Below, piece by piece: positions 1 to 10,477 of a DNA stretch of 64,000 bases. Origin of the DNA: Otatea glauca (lineage: Eukaryota > Streptophyta > Magnoliopsida > Poales > Poaceae); contig CM070719.1 in assembly GCA_036346275.1 (NCBI GenBank), forward strand, positions 14,239,185 through 14,303,184. The letters are read 5' to 3'. Both the position numbers and the translations under genes were made by a program. Within the stretch, counting starts at the first letter, position 1. Each line of letters starts with the position of its first letter. Below the pieces are notes generated by a model. That model saw nothing but the letters and a program-made list of their open reading frames with translations. It did no database searches and was not told the DNA's origin.

Positions 1-193
1 AGTCACCCATCTATATTAAAGCTGCACGACCTGTCACCAATCATCAAAGCTGCACGACCTGTCACTACACATCATAAAAGCTACACGACCAGTCACCCAT
101 CATCGTAGCTGCACGACATATCACTACACATTATCAAAGCTGCACGACCTGTCACCCATCATCATAAAAGCTGCACGACCTGTCACCCATCAT
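1..193 (-). repeat. ~29 bp minisatellite array (left, inverted copy)
   Basis: About six degenerate units built around AAGCTGCACGACCTGTCACC follow one another with 28-30 bp spacing and run off the left edge of the window. The reverse complement of this unit is the unit of the array at 1186-1364, so the two arrays face each other. Units vary mostly in the CATCAT tail. Confidence 0.85.
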
Positions 194-199
194 CCTTAA

Positions 200-1180
200 A
201 TCTTGAAATAAATACCATAGCTTCCTGCAACCATATGTACTTCTTTTCTGCAAAAAAATATTTAAATTTAAATGCATTCTAAATTAGTTATGGCTAGTTG
301 AAACCCTTCATAACATTCAAATTTCAAGAGGCTAGAAAAATATTCAAACGACCTCAAAAATTGATAAAACCAGTTTTTTTACATTCTTTGATTGCATAGG
401 TCACAGATATGTAAAAACATTTAGACTTTGCTTCAGTTTGCATTGTTTACTACTTGCTTAAACATTCAATCGGCAAAACGATCATTTGTTCGTAACATTC
501 ACAAACAAGCCTCAAATTCGACGAAATAAAATGCTACAACCATAAAATAACATGTAATAGCTTCACGTATAGAAATAACATCAATTTGATCAATTTTGAG
601 TTAGGCCATATTAAGCCCTAATGACCCTACACGTGAAAAATGTATCAAATAAATGCGTAATATCACGAAACTAACTTCAAAATACTTTTAGGGCTATCCC
701 CCGCAAATATATGAAAAATGGTTAGATTCTTCCATAAAGTGTAGCCGCAATCGAAGAATTAAAATTTGACCGCAACCTCGCGATCGGCTTGGTCGTACTA
801 GCTTTTCGGCAAGTCATGAAATATCTTATATAAAAGAAAAATAATGAAAGAAAAGCTCCGTACCATCCTACAACAATTACTCTTCCATAATATGGAAAAA
901 TATTTCAATTACAACCAGTGTAGCATATAAAACTTATCGCTGCAAATACCTTCGAAGATTAAGAACTGCACAAACTATAATGACTAAGCCTTTCCGGCAA
1001 TCAGAAAAATATCTCGTCCTAATGCGAAAGTAAAAGAAAAAGGGTCCATATTACAGTTCAGTACATATACTACCATATTTTGTACAAATATTTTAAATAA
1101 AACTTGATTTTCATCTGAATCCTACTTAAGCAAAACCCTAATCGACAACGTCGTTGAAATCCCTTGTGGACTAACTTCTT
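200..1180. other. AT-rich non-coding spacer between the inverted arrays
   Basis: No convincing reading frame or element end is seen. Two stretches (about 740-850 and 935-1050) weakly resemble each other (CGCAAT..CGAAGA.TTAA, then TTTCGGCAA and AATATCT), which may be an old local duplication. Confidence 0.4.
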
Positions 1181-1185
1181 TGCAG

Positions 1186-1364
1186 CCTTTGACAGAGGGT
1201 GACACGTCGTGCAGCCTTTCCCAGAGGGTGACACATCGTGCAGCTTTTGACAGAGGGTGACAGGTCGTGCAGCTTTCGACATAGGGTGACAGCTCGTGCA
1301 GCCTTCGACATTGGTGGCGGCTCGTGCGACCTTTGGCGGCTTTTCTCAGAAGGTGACAGGTCGT
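1186..1364 (+). repeat. ~29 bp minisatellite array abutting the GRF gene promoter
   Basis: Four good 29 bp units with core GGGTGACAGGTCGTGCAG, followed by two degenerate ones, end about 45 bp upstream of a TATA box. Each unit carries two TGAC cores, and some carry ACACGTCG. The placement suggests tandem promoter elements, but no binding factor can be named from sequence alone. Confidence 0.85.
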
Positions 1365-1410
1365 CATAATAGATACGTGCTGTAGTTGTGTGGAGTAACC
1401 CCCCACCACC

Positions 1411-1420
1411 AATATAAAAC
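1411..1420 (+). promoter_or_regulatory. TATA box of the GRF zinc-finger gene
   Basis: AATATAAAAC lies 60 bp upstream of the ATG at 1481, with CCACCACC just before it, so the predicted 5' UTR is short. It immediately follows the minisatellite array. Confidence 0.6.
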
Positions 1421-1480
1421 CAACCGAGGGATAGACATCCAACATCGCCAAACAACCGATAAACGTCAGCACAATCTACG

Positions 1481-2826
1481 ATGTCGTTCTCATCACGCCT
1501 CTTGACAGCGAAGTCATCTCGCCCCGAGTACCCGGATACCAGTAGCGTCGACGCACCCGTTCTGCCGGAGCTGCCCCGACCCAAATGCGAATGCAACCTT
1601 CCGGCGAAGATGATGCAATCTACCCACGGAGACACAGTCGCACGTGCTCACTACTGTTGTGCCCGCTCTTACGAGGTAAACCTAGTGGTGTCTACACAAT
1701 ACAGGGTAACAATACCATTTCATGCATCGTTCTTTCTTTTCTCAGCACAAGGACCGGTGTTGCTTCTTCCAATGGATCGACGGCCTAGAACGACGTGACT
1801 ACGAATTTGTCTACAACTGCCACGACGCCGAACCGGCTTCGCCCGAAAACTTCAACCGGTGGGAGAGGCCGCTAAGATACGTCCCCGTTCTAGATCGACC
1901 AGAGTTCAAGGCCGGTGGGCAAGGGGCCAACCAATCGGTGAGTTTCATGCGACCTACTCATGTTTCACTCACAAAGTAATAATTCTAAACCAGTTCATCG
2001 CAAACAGGAGTTCAAAAGGACATGTGCGAAACTGCTCGAGTCAAAGGAGAAACCTCCTCAAGGGCCACCCGAAAGCCCCGACTTTTGCGAACACAGCTTG
2101 CAGGAGGTGTTTGATACCTGCACGAAGATCTAGCGGACCGGAGATTCTACCGGTGCCCTTTGACCGAGGATGAATGGTGCGGTTACTTCAACTGGGTGGA
2201 TCCGGAGACGTACCATCCACATCTCAAACTTCCTATGTGGGATAACTGGGGAGATCCGGAGACGTACCATCCACATCTCAAACTACCGCCCGAAAAAGCC
2301 GGACCCCGAGTACGCCTACGGTGTTATTCAACGATCGAACCGGGCATACTGCATTGACTGCAGGGCACGCTTCCGGTTGTACAAGGATAAGCCCAACACA
2401 CACCTCCTTCACCATGTAGTGGAGTGCGAGCCGAAACAGAGCAGGCGTCTCGGCAAGTCTCCGCCAACGGCGCAAGAGGGTACCTCCTCTCGAAGAGGAA
2501 GGGACAAGGGGAAGCAGTCGGTCGAGGTCCGCACCACGCAACAAATCCTTGACGTGTTGCGCAGACCGTGCGGGAACCCGGGTGGTATTAACATAGGGGA
2601 CGCCGGGAATCGGGATGACATGCCCATATGGGAGGGCAGAAATCCACATAAAAACGCCAAAAAAATTCAATCTTACACACCCGAGACGTACGGCATTGGC
2701 CACCCATCCAGCGATAGCTGGGAGCACTGTGCATCCCCTTGGAGTTCTTTCATAGTAGGGATTGAGCGGTGTCCGAGAACAAATCGCATAATTTACACGG
2801 GTCAGGTAATATGCAGAAAATGTTAG
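1481..2826 (+). CDS. GRF-type zinc-finger protein gene, two introns, probably frameshifted
   Basis: Exon 1 (1481-1675, 65 codons) carries the PKCECNLPAKMMQSTHGD start of a GRF zinc finger. Exon 2 (1746-1937, 64 codons) supplies the second half, CCFFQWIDG. Introns 1676-1745 and 1938-2007 have GT-AG ends and keep frame. Exon 3 (from 2008) reads 41 codons to a TAG at 2131-2133. The next frame (from about 2115) encodes a second GRF half (RRFYRCP, then CGYFNWVDP), and a third frame (about 2290-2826) continues with a basic region containing CIDCRARFRLYKDK and a stop at 2824-2826. GRF fingers bind single-stranded nucleic acid in known proteins. Either the gene has decayed by two frameshifts or there is a short protein plus remnants; an unseen intron is possible. 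Loci of this type seem to be lineage-expanded in grasses (inference). Confidence 0.6.
2199..2284 (+). repeat. 54 bp in-frame tandem duplication within the GRF gene
   Basis: A 32 bp block beginning GATCCGGAGACGTACCATCC occurs at 2199-2230 and again at 2253-2284, a period of 54 bp, repeating 18 residues (PETYHPHLKLP plus a spacer) after the second zinc finger without breaking frame. Confidence 0.8.
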
Positions 2827-3232
2827 ACATCATTCCCGCTGTACCCAGATAGGCGGAACGATCATTTGTTCCACCATGACCAACAATGCTTTCGTTAGTT
2901 GTTTCGATAAGCAATTTCGTCACTGTTGTAATGCCCTTGTAATATAATCCAATCTATTGTTTAGTTTTTCGTTAAGCAATTTCAAAATTTTCTAACATGA
3001 TTTGTTTCATTTTTCCCTCGGTCATTGATGTGTGTAATCCACGAGCGGGTCGGTAGACTAAGTAATTAAGTGTGTAATCCGTATGACAGTGGTCAACCAG
3101 AAATAATTTACTTAATCAAGCCATGCTCCAACTAGCAGCAATAATTGTTTCTTGCCCTACTCAACTCACGGGAAGTTCAAACGTGCGAGCATGACAAGGA
3201 TTGACGCGACGAGATCGAAGATTAAAGCAAAG
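2827..3232. other. 3' flank of the GRF gene
   Basis: This probably includes the 3' UTR. TGTAATGCCCTTGTAATATA near 2930-2950 resembles a plant polyadenylation region. Nothing else is recognised. Confidence 0.35.
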
Positions 3233-3440
3233 CATGCATGCAAATCACCTCCACGGGCGACGCGACCGACCGAGCCCAAGGCATGCATCTTCACACGGGA
3301 CGCGACCAGCAGCTTGCAAATCACCTCCACGCGCGACGTAATCGGCGCAAAGTGAGGATGCATGCAAACAACCGAGGTGACATTCGACGAGACCGGCCGG
3401 ACCCACGGCATAGCAATCATCAACATGCATGCAAATTAAT
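3233..3440. repeat. short direct repeats around GCATGCAAATCACCTCCACG
   Basis: The motif CATGCAAATCACCTCCACG and shorter CATGCATGCAAA pieces recur at about 3235, 3315, 3358 and 3425, separated by GACGCGACC-type blocks. GCATGCAAAT resembles RY/octamer-like seed promoter motifs, but no adjacent gene is seen. Confidence 0.45.
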
Positions 3441-3517
3441 TGGTTTTCGGTGTATACAAAGCAATCGCAAACAAACGAGAAGCCAACGAAGCGACGCGAC
3501 GTGACGGCCGGCCCACA

Positions 3518-3612
3518 GGCCATAGCCGGCACCTGGTATGCCGGCTATGCCTTAGCCGGTTTTTGGGGTGCCGGCTATGGCATAGCCGGCATACCAGGTG
3601 CCGGCTATGGCC
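3518..3612. repeat. near-perfect long hairpin, 42 bp arms
   Basis: Arms 3518-3559 and 3571-3612 are reverse complements at 41 of 42 positions (single mismatch at T3552) around an 11 nt loop (3560-3570). The arms consist of repeats of CCGGCTATGCC/GGCATAGCCGG. A transcript from either strand would fold into a strong stem. It could be a small-RNA precursor or a recent inverted duplication of a GC-rich minisatellite. Confidence 0.9.
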
Positions 3613-3659
3613 TGCCGGCACCCCGGGTGCCGGATTTCGCTGCCATTTCGAAGAATACA

Positions 3660-3722
3660 CGGTAAAATTGTCCGAAATTGAAATTATACTGTACAAAGTT
3701 GTCCGTATTTGAAATTTTACCG
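3660..3722. repeat. small inverted repeat with internal direct repeat
   Basis: CGGTAAAATT (3660-3669) is repeated inverted as AATTTTACCG (3713-3722). The interior has two copies of TTGTCCGnnnTTGAAATT. This could be a very short terminal-inverted-repeat remnant; no target duplication was established. Confidence 0.4.
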
Positions 3723-4695
3723 CCGATCTTGTGGTGTACCGTAAGGTACAGCACTGGCCGTCAAGATAATGTCACGGTGACAAATCTTTTCTTCTGTTTT
3801 TTCTTTTGAAAAGGAATTCCATTATTTTTTTCAGAACACGCAGAAGAATTCCGTGGTGACAACTATATACAGATAGGAATTTTTCTGCCGTCTTTCTTTA
3901 AAGGAAAAAAGAATCATCTTTTTTTTTCTTCAGAACACACAAAAAACTTGTGAGCCATTGAATTCGTTTGTGAAAAATATTACCTCGGATGGACAATGAC
4001 ATCAACCAAAAAAAAATCAATTGATCATCAAATTAAATGGCCAACAGTATGTACAGCTCCAGGGAAGTCACTGGATTCCATTTTGTTGGTCATCGATGGG
4101 CAGGTAGACCATCGCACTAATAGTATAGTACCCTGTCTTCCGGTTTCCTTTTGTCAGCACGTAATATATGATCTTTTCCTTTTCTAGAACGTTTGTTTCG
4201 TTTTTCTTAATTCCAGGATATTTGTTTCCTTTTCCTTGAGATGATGCTGGAGATGGGAGGAGATCTGTTGTGGGCCACAGGGATGAGTTAGACACATTAA
4301 ACAATGGTTATCGGATGTGGGTGAGTAAAGCTGAGGAAAGATCTGAGAGGTTAATTTTGATGGAGGCAAGTTTCTGGGGACGTTTCGTTGGGTGCATGAA
4401 GGTTGGGCCATCTCTAGTGGGGTGTATTATTTGGGTGGACGTAGAAAAGAATGCTTAGGTGCATTATAAAGGGGTATAGATGCGTGAACTCAAAAGTATG
4501 GGTGAGTTTTCATATATTGCTCCAGGGTTACCAACTAAAGGTGCACAATTTCTGGACGTAAACAACAATCAATCATGTGTTTATTATCATTAGAGCAGCA
4601 ATCTTTCATCAGGTGAAAGTGAAACAGTCTAACTGTAGCACTTAGTCAAAAACAAATGTTCTCGCATGGTATTCTGAATTCCACTTGCGCATGCA
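3723..4695. other. unassigned non-coding stretch
   Basis: AT-rich, with pyrimidine tracts and two similar TTCAGAACAC(G/A)CA blocks at about 3830 and 3930. Short open frames here lack codon-like structure or recognisable domains. Confidence 0.4.
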
Positions 4696-4703
4696 GTTAG
4701 AAC

Positions 4704-5264
4704 AGGGGTAAAAACGTGCTAAGATATTTTCCGTTCAATCCAGAGTCGGTCCTGGTTGGGATCAGATTCAGGAAGAGATTTGACTATTCGGTCAGATCCG
4801 AGATGGGATATAGATACTTGAATCTGGATTTGGGATCGAATTCAGAGCAGTAAATATCCGGCAAATACGGGATAGAATCCGGATATCGGAATTTTTTCAA
4901 TTCAGATATCCGGCAAGGACCACTTATTACATATTTTACGTGGTAGCCCATTCATCTTAGTTGGTTCTATTGATCCTCAAATAGCATATTTTTTTATGTT
5001 GTCTATTGGGTTTGGTTGATATATAACTTACTTTTATGGCTATATACTCGAATGGTTTGATTTAACATATATTACTCTATATATGCGTGTATCATCTGTA
5101 TATCTTTTTCCATTTTCAACTCGAATCCATCATGTATCTGTCCCATGTCCATATCCCAAATAACCCAGATTCGTATCCGTATCTGGTTCCGAATCTAAAA
5201 AAAAATATCAATTAAGATACAGAAAGAACAATATCCGTTCGTATTCAAACTGTTTTCACTCTAG
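4704..5264. mobile_element. non-autonomous Ac/Ds-like hAT element
   Basis: The left end reads AGGGGTAAAAACG and the right end, reverse-complemented, CTAGAGTGAAAACAG, as in Ac/Ds-type hAT terminal repeats. Subterminal regions are rich in GGATATCCG/ATCCGGAT motifs in inverted orientation (around 4850-4910 and 5150-5240), as expected for transposase-binding sites. Flanks GTTAGAAC (4696-4703) and GTTAGATT (5265-5272) match at 6 of 8 bases, consistent with an aged 8 bp target duplication. At ~560 bp with no transposase frame, it is non-autonomous. Confidence 0.75.
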
Positions 5265-5272
5265 GTTAGATT

Positions 5273-5778
5273 ACTGCCAGCATCATCCAGAGCCGACATT
5301 TCTGGCCATCCTGAAAATAAAAAAATTAAACCAAAGGTCCAGATGTATAGTATTTCAATGTGAATAATCATAGCTTGCAAAAGCTCAATTTTCGAGCAAG
5401 GAAAATGATCACATATGTCGTCTGGTGATCTTCACTTCAGCCAACCATTGTTAACTGTCTTTCGTCAAGACCATGATGGGATACGTAGCATTCAAATCAG
5501 AAGAAAATTCAGAGCATATGTCGCAAAGTTGCAATCCAATGACACGAAAATACCAGTACGACACGCTTCGATCCAAATCAAACGCACCTGATTCTGATAT
5601 ACAGTAAGATAGTACTGTATCAATGGAGAAGATAACGAAGATTGACGTTGTTGACCGGTGCTATTGCACGGTACGGACAGAGATCATGTGAAGTTTGAAG
5701 AGGAACTGCAACTTTGGCAGTTTTCATTCGCTAGAGCCGTCGAATCGAGTTAATCAAGGGTCTAGATCGGGAAAAGAG
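5273..5778. other. unassigned host sequence left of the Tat element
   Basis: No open frame, repeat or element end is recognised. It continues across the Tat element at 17382 if the insertion is removed. Confidence 0.4.
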
Positions 5779-5783
5779 GTTTG
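5779..5783. repeat. target-site duplication GTTTG (left)
   Basis: This is identical to 17377-17381 and fixes the outer limits of the Tat element. Confidence 0.9.
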
Positions 5784-6440
5784 TGTTGGCGTCAAAAACT
5801 TGATGTAGGGTTTCTGAAAACAGCACACCAGACGAACACCTGGTTCAGAGCGTACCAGTCGATTTGACCTGTAATCGACAAGGTAAAAAACAATAAAATT
5901 CACTCAAGCCAATCGTAAAGATCAGTCGGCTTAGACTCAATCAGCTTGAAGCCGATCAAGATCAAGGTAACAGGATAAGTCTAATTAGCCGATTAAGGCT
6001 AATCAGAGAATAAAGCGATCGATTACGAAGAAGGCGATCGCAACAAAAATCGAATAAATCGAACACGAGTGTAATTGACGAAGATCAACAATCGGCGATG
6101 CGCAACTTTATTGATCAATATCGATTACAAAGGCTAAATTATAGAAGCTAATCCTAGTTGACAGGAAAAGTAGATGAAAAGTAAAAGCTGGTTAATTGTA
6201 TTGTGTTGATGATGATATTCGCAGCTTGCTTTGGTCCTTCTTTAATACCTTTGACCGATAGTATTCTGTTACAACACGATTTAAGCTTGTATCCGTATCG
6301 GCCTTATCTTGAACAGTTATTTCCTAAAAATCTTGCCGTTAGCATAAATATCTCCAAACTTTCTTAACTTGTCTGTTAACGTCCATATCTTTGCTTTCAT
6401 TGCCGATTACGGTTAGATTTGCCAAATTTTGGTGCAAACA
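5784..6440 (-). repeat. Tat element 3' LTR (left copy)
   Basis: On the plus strand it runs from TGTTGGCGTC to GGTGCAAACA (657 bp). It matches 16717-17376 almost throughout. The core promoter in this copy is TATTAAAG, where the right copy has TATAAAAG. Confidence 0.93.
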
Positions 6441-6456
6441 TATGCCCCCCATTTTT
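6441..6456 (-). promoter_or_regulatory. polypurine tract of the Tat element
   Basis: On the minus strand AAAAATGGGGGGCATA directly abuts the 3' LTR, the expected position of the plus-strand priming tract. Confidence 0.8.
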
Positions 6457-6638
6457 GAGAGATGACATGTCATCTTTCAAAAATATCAATAATCGGCTTT
6501 TCAATCGGCTAACGTTTGAACTTCACCCATTAACTGTCGCTTTTACTCGCACCGCTATTTTTTGACATACGGGTAGTGCGTTTTAACTGCTCGCGCCTTT
6601 TGATATTCACTTCCCGCCTCTTCAAATTTTCACCGTGC

Positions 6639-6646
6639 TATAAAAT
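6639..6646 (+). promoter_or_regulatory. TATA box of the antisense plant-mobile-domain gene
   Basis: TATAAAAT is 139 bp upstream of the ATG at 6785, outside the LTR. The antisense gene therefore appears to bring its own promoter rather than using the LTR. Confidence 0.55.
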
Positions 6647-6784
6647 GCGGCCCCCACCTCGGTCATTCTTCACGCGCACAAGCTCTCCGACTCTGAACAA
6701 TCGGCTTCCGTCTAATCCATTGCTCAGTTTCCTTCAATCGGCTTGCATCTTCCTTCATCAATTGGCTTGCTAAGATCGGCTGAA

Positions 6785-9648
6785 ATGGACGCGAGTCAGG
6801 TACTCATTCCAATCCCTAACAGTAAAGATCAGTATTTCCTTGGTCCGATAGGGAATCTAGATGCCAGCACAATTATTAGCCAGGACATTCCTCGCCTCCC
6901 TCTATCGGCTACTGCGTTTAATATAGAGAGCTGGGAAAAAAGCTTCAGGGCATGGCCAACAGCGCTCAAAGGATGGAAATCTTGGTATATTCGCGTGGCT
7001 GCCCAGAAAAAAAAAGAATGGGAAAGGATGGGTATAGCTGAATGCATCCCTCTCTCTTTAGCCGATCCAGATGCCAATGAGCCCTTAGTGGCCACGACCT
7101 GTTATTTCTGGTCGGAGACCTTCAACGCCTTCCTATTTCATACTGGCCCTATCGGCCCAACTTTGTTAGACGTTGCTCAATTGTGTTGTCTTCGGCCAGA
7201 TGGAGATCAAGTATCGGCTTTTAGTGGAAAACCAAAATATAAGCTTATCTGATCTAAAGGTGAAGGTTGGGCAAAATATATTGGAAACAACAACAAGGTT
7301 AATGGCCTAGTATCGGATGAAGAGCACGCTGCATTCCTGAATCTTTGGCTAGACCGCTTCTTGTTCTGTGGAGCATCTCTTAGACCAACACAAGTATATC
7401 AGCTAATAGCGGAACAGCTGGTAGAGGGTCGTCGGCTAGCATTAGGAAAAATGTTCTTGGGAGCAGTCTGCCAAATGATGCTGTGATTAGAGTCGGCTAT
7501 TTACGGATTTGCGATTTTGCGTCGGCAATGTAGGCGGTCCTCGTGGTTCATTCAAGTATGGTTGTCTTGCTTATTTAGCCGATCTTTCAAATTGGATCCT
7601 TGAAGATTCGCGTTTCCCGCGAAGAGACACGAGAAAATGCAACTAGAATTGAGCGGCCGATCTTATGGCGAAAGATACATTATGTGTTCGGCAAGAAGAA
7701 GATCTCTCGATTAACTGAAAAATACTTATCTTTCTTCTGAACTTGGATAGTAATGATTTTAGCCAACAAGACTTCTTGATTATACCAACGCAATTGATTT
7801 TGAATGGCCATCTTTTCTTCATCTAGATTCGGCGACTCACGAGATGCAGAATCGACTTTGGATTTCTTTAAAAATTTTATTTCTCCTGGTGTCTTTCATG
7901 TCGGATTTAATACAAGAAACCGTACCTTCCAGCCTTCATATGAATTCTACCATCCTTTCGTCTTTGCTAGACAATTAGGTTTCGGTCAGATGATCCCCAA
8001 CCTTTCACTCCTTGACTTAGTACAGCCCAGGACCAGAGTACGATCTTTAGCTGCAGCCAACATGGTCTTGAAAATAGCCGATGATTTGCAAATCGATCCT
8101 TGCCGCACTTTGTTTTGAGCGATCGTCGGTCTAGCCGATACTCTGCGTGGTGGTCTTCAATTGCAGAAGCGCTTCTCCTTGATCGTTCTCCATCCGCTAT
8201 TATTGCTGCCCTTTTCCCAGACGTTCCTGAGCTGATGGTATCTTCTAAAAACAGTTCAAGTGATGAATCGAGCTCCAGATATGATAATACAAGTCTTGTA
8301 GATATTACTGGCGAGGTATTAGTCGATTTTAACTTTTCTTTATCGTAGCTCATATGAATGTCTCATTGGCTTTATACTCTTCTCTGCAGACTAAAGCTGC
8401 TGGTAAGAAGCCGATCGACGTCCCTTCGGCTAGTAAAGAAAAACGACCACACAAGGCAACTGCACTTACTGGCTATACTTCTGGTTCCTTGGGCATTCAA
8501 AGCCCATCATTGTCCGATTTAGAAAGACAACAACCAAGTAAGTTACTTTTAACCATCTCTTGTTTCTTTTTAGTTTCTTCATAAACTAACTTTCTAGCCA
8601 ATGGACCTTCAGAGAAAAAGAAGCCGAAGTCCACTAAAATTGCTGCCAAGAAAAAACTCTCCAAGCCACAGGAACAAAGTGGCGAAAGTTCACTGCACGG
8701 ATCGGCTACTACTCAGGTATTTGTCTATCTCAAAATTTAAGGATCTCGATTTAGTCCATCGGTTTTCATTGTATTCTATCTTCTTCCAGCCTACCGCATC
8801 GGCACAAGTGGCCAACATCCTGGCGAGCTTGCCAGATATACCAGCCAAAGAGCCGTTGCCTCCTCAGCCGATACCAGCGTCAACAACCGCTGCTGCTCCA
8901 GAGATATCTGATCCATCCAACATCCTTGGCTTCAACTTATCTGATTTGGATGATCCAGAGATTTTTGCAGCCGATGACTATATCTCTGCAATCCAAAATA
9001 TCATCGCGGTTTCCAAAGACGCGTCATTCTTTGTCTCTTGGCTCCGGAATGCAAGATCGCCTCAATGCACTCTTTGATTTAGTGTCAAGGCCTCAATCGA
9101 GATTCGAATAATAATCACCGATTCGAGATGCTATGGCCATAGTTGAAACGATTTGCCACGAGAGCCATGGTCTGCGCCGCTCAAGTGTGTCATCCGGATG
9201 AGAAGAAGGCTTGATGGAAGCGGCCAGAAAGGAAAGCAAAGAGAATGGCCCAAGAGGCCGATCGAAAATCCTTGACAAAATGGTTGCAGAGACAAAGGCA
9301 AAGAAGAAAAAATTTGATGCAACCATAGAATCTCTGAAGGCTAACAAATCTTCTCTTCAAAAGTTAGAAACCACTAAAAAATTTCTTGAGGATGAGTTGG
9401 CGAGGACGATAAAGCTTATTGCTGAAGGCCAAGATTCCTTTGAAAAAACATCATCGACCGCCAAGGAGCAAAAGATAGAAATAGCATCAGCCGTGGCAGC
9501 CTTCAAGGAGCAGTCGGCTAAAATTGTACCTATCCCAGGCAATGCAGCGGAAGATGACAAAATCTTAGATGAGGTACAAGAAACAATTGCCAAAGCGGCT
9601 GGAGCACTGTCGGCTTTAGGAGCACGACTCCCAGGTTCTGGGATGTAA
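6785..9648 (+). pseudogene. antisense plant mobile domain (PMD) gene with introns and C-terminal coiled coil
   Basis: The chosen start is 6785 (MDASQVLIPIP). Exon 1 encodes a PMD-like region (ESWEKSFRAWPTAL, RVAAQKKKEWERMGI) and meets a TGA near 7250. The next segment, 7255-7480, resumes the domain (EEHAAFLNLWLDRFLFCGA). WFIQVWLSCLF near 7545 and the block 7804-8118 (YEFYHPFVFARQLGFGQ) continue it in shifted frames. Further down, three clean introns (8316-8389, 8538-8597, 8717-8789) with GT-AG ends join lysine/proline-rich exons. The last part, 9211-9648, is a heptad-rich coiled coil ending LPGSGM. The PMD family occurs in plant nuclear proteins and in many transposons; a role in silencing or chromatin has been proposed for some members. 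The gene lies tail-to-tail with integrase, 182 bp away. Retained introns suggest DNA-level capture. It is now broken by stops and frameshifts. Confidence 0.75.
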
Positions 9649-9829
9649 AACTTGATTGGTCGTTCTAAAACTTCTAAATATTCTGAATGTCATGAATGCT
9701 TGTAATTTTGCTATGTCTACAATCGGCTATTTAACTGATTCATATTTTTCTTATGTCTAGAGTTTGCTACTCTTTCAGCCGATTAACAGCATCGTGTTAA
9801 TCTTGGCTTTGAACGAGATTTTTAATCGG

Positions 9830-10453
9830 CTAGGTTCCGATCCAAACGCTAGGGTAGTATTTCTTCAAGTATTTCCCATTAATAGCTTTCGGCAATACAT
9901 ATCCTTCAAGCGTTTCCAGCAAGTATGAGTTTCCGCCGACTAGCCGATTAATTTTATATGGCCCTTCCCACGTAGGTGACCATTTTTCAAATCGGTTATC
10001 TTTCGAGCCAACAGGCAGTATGGTTTGCCATTCCAAATCGGCTAGATCAAAAGATTTAGTCATGACCTTTTTATTATATGATCTTGCAACTCTGATCTTA
10101 TTCCTTTTAAGCCGATCAAGCGTAGACAAACGTAACTCCGCTAATTCATCCAAGCTGTCGACCATTAAATCATTGTAATCTTGAGCCGACAAACCATTTT
10201 GTCTGGCTATTCGTATCGACTCAATGTTGATCTCCACGGGCAGAACGGCTTCTTGTCCATACACCAATTGGTAAGGTGAAAGTTTTGTCGCTCCGTGATA
10301 AGATAACCGATAAGCCCAAAGTGACTCCGATAGAGTCGAATGCCAATTCCTTGGCTTCTCATCAATTTTTCGTTTGATTAATTTGATTAGCGTTTTATTA
10401 GACGACTCGGCTTGTCCATTAGCCTGAGCATAATATGGCGAAGAGTTTAACAA
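9830..10453 (-). pseudogene. Tat integrase, C-terminal half
   Basis: The 207 residues carry the third catalytic acid in GQAESSNKTL (about residue 16), then the conserved LWAYRLSYHGATKLSPYQLVYG block, and end with a GPY-type motif (TWEGPYKINRLVGGNSYLLE). It integrates element cDNA in the nucleus. The frame is separated from the upstream integrase part (10478-11269) by a frameshift near 10455-10477, so the enzyme is split in this copy. Confidence 0.88.
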
Positions 10454-10477
10454 TTTGATCCCTAAACTCGTTATAAC

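Noticed and set aside
3152..3712. Overlapping frames around the hairpin and CATGCAAAT repeats
   Set aside because: Low-complexity repeats read in several frames; no start context or domain.
3996..4458. Possible small genes of 60-80 codons
   Set aside because: Frames on both strands overlap and no conserved motif or splice structure is seen.
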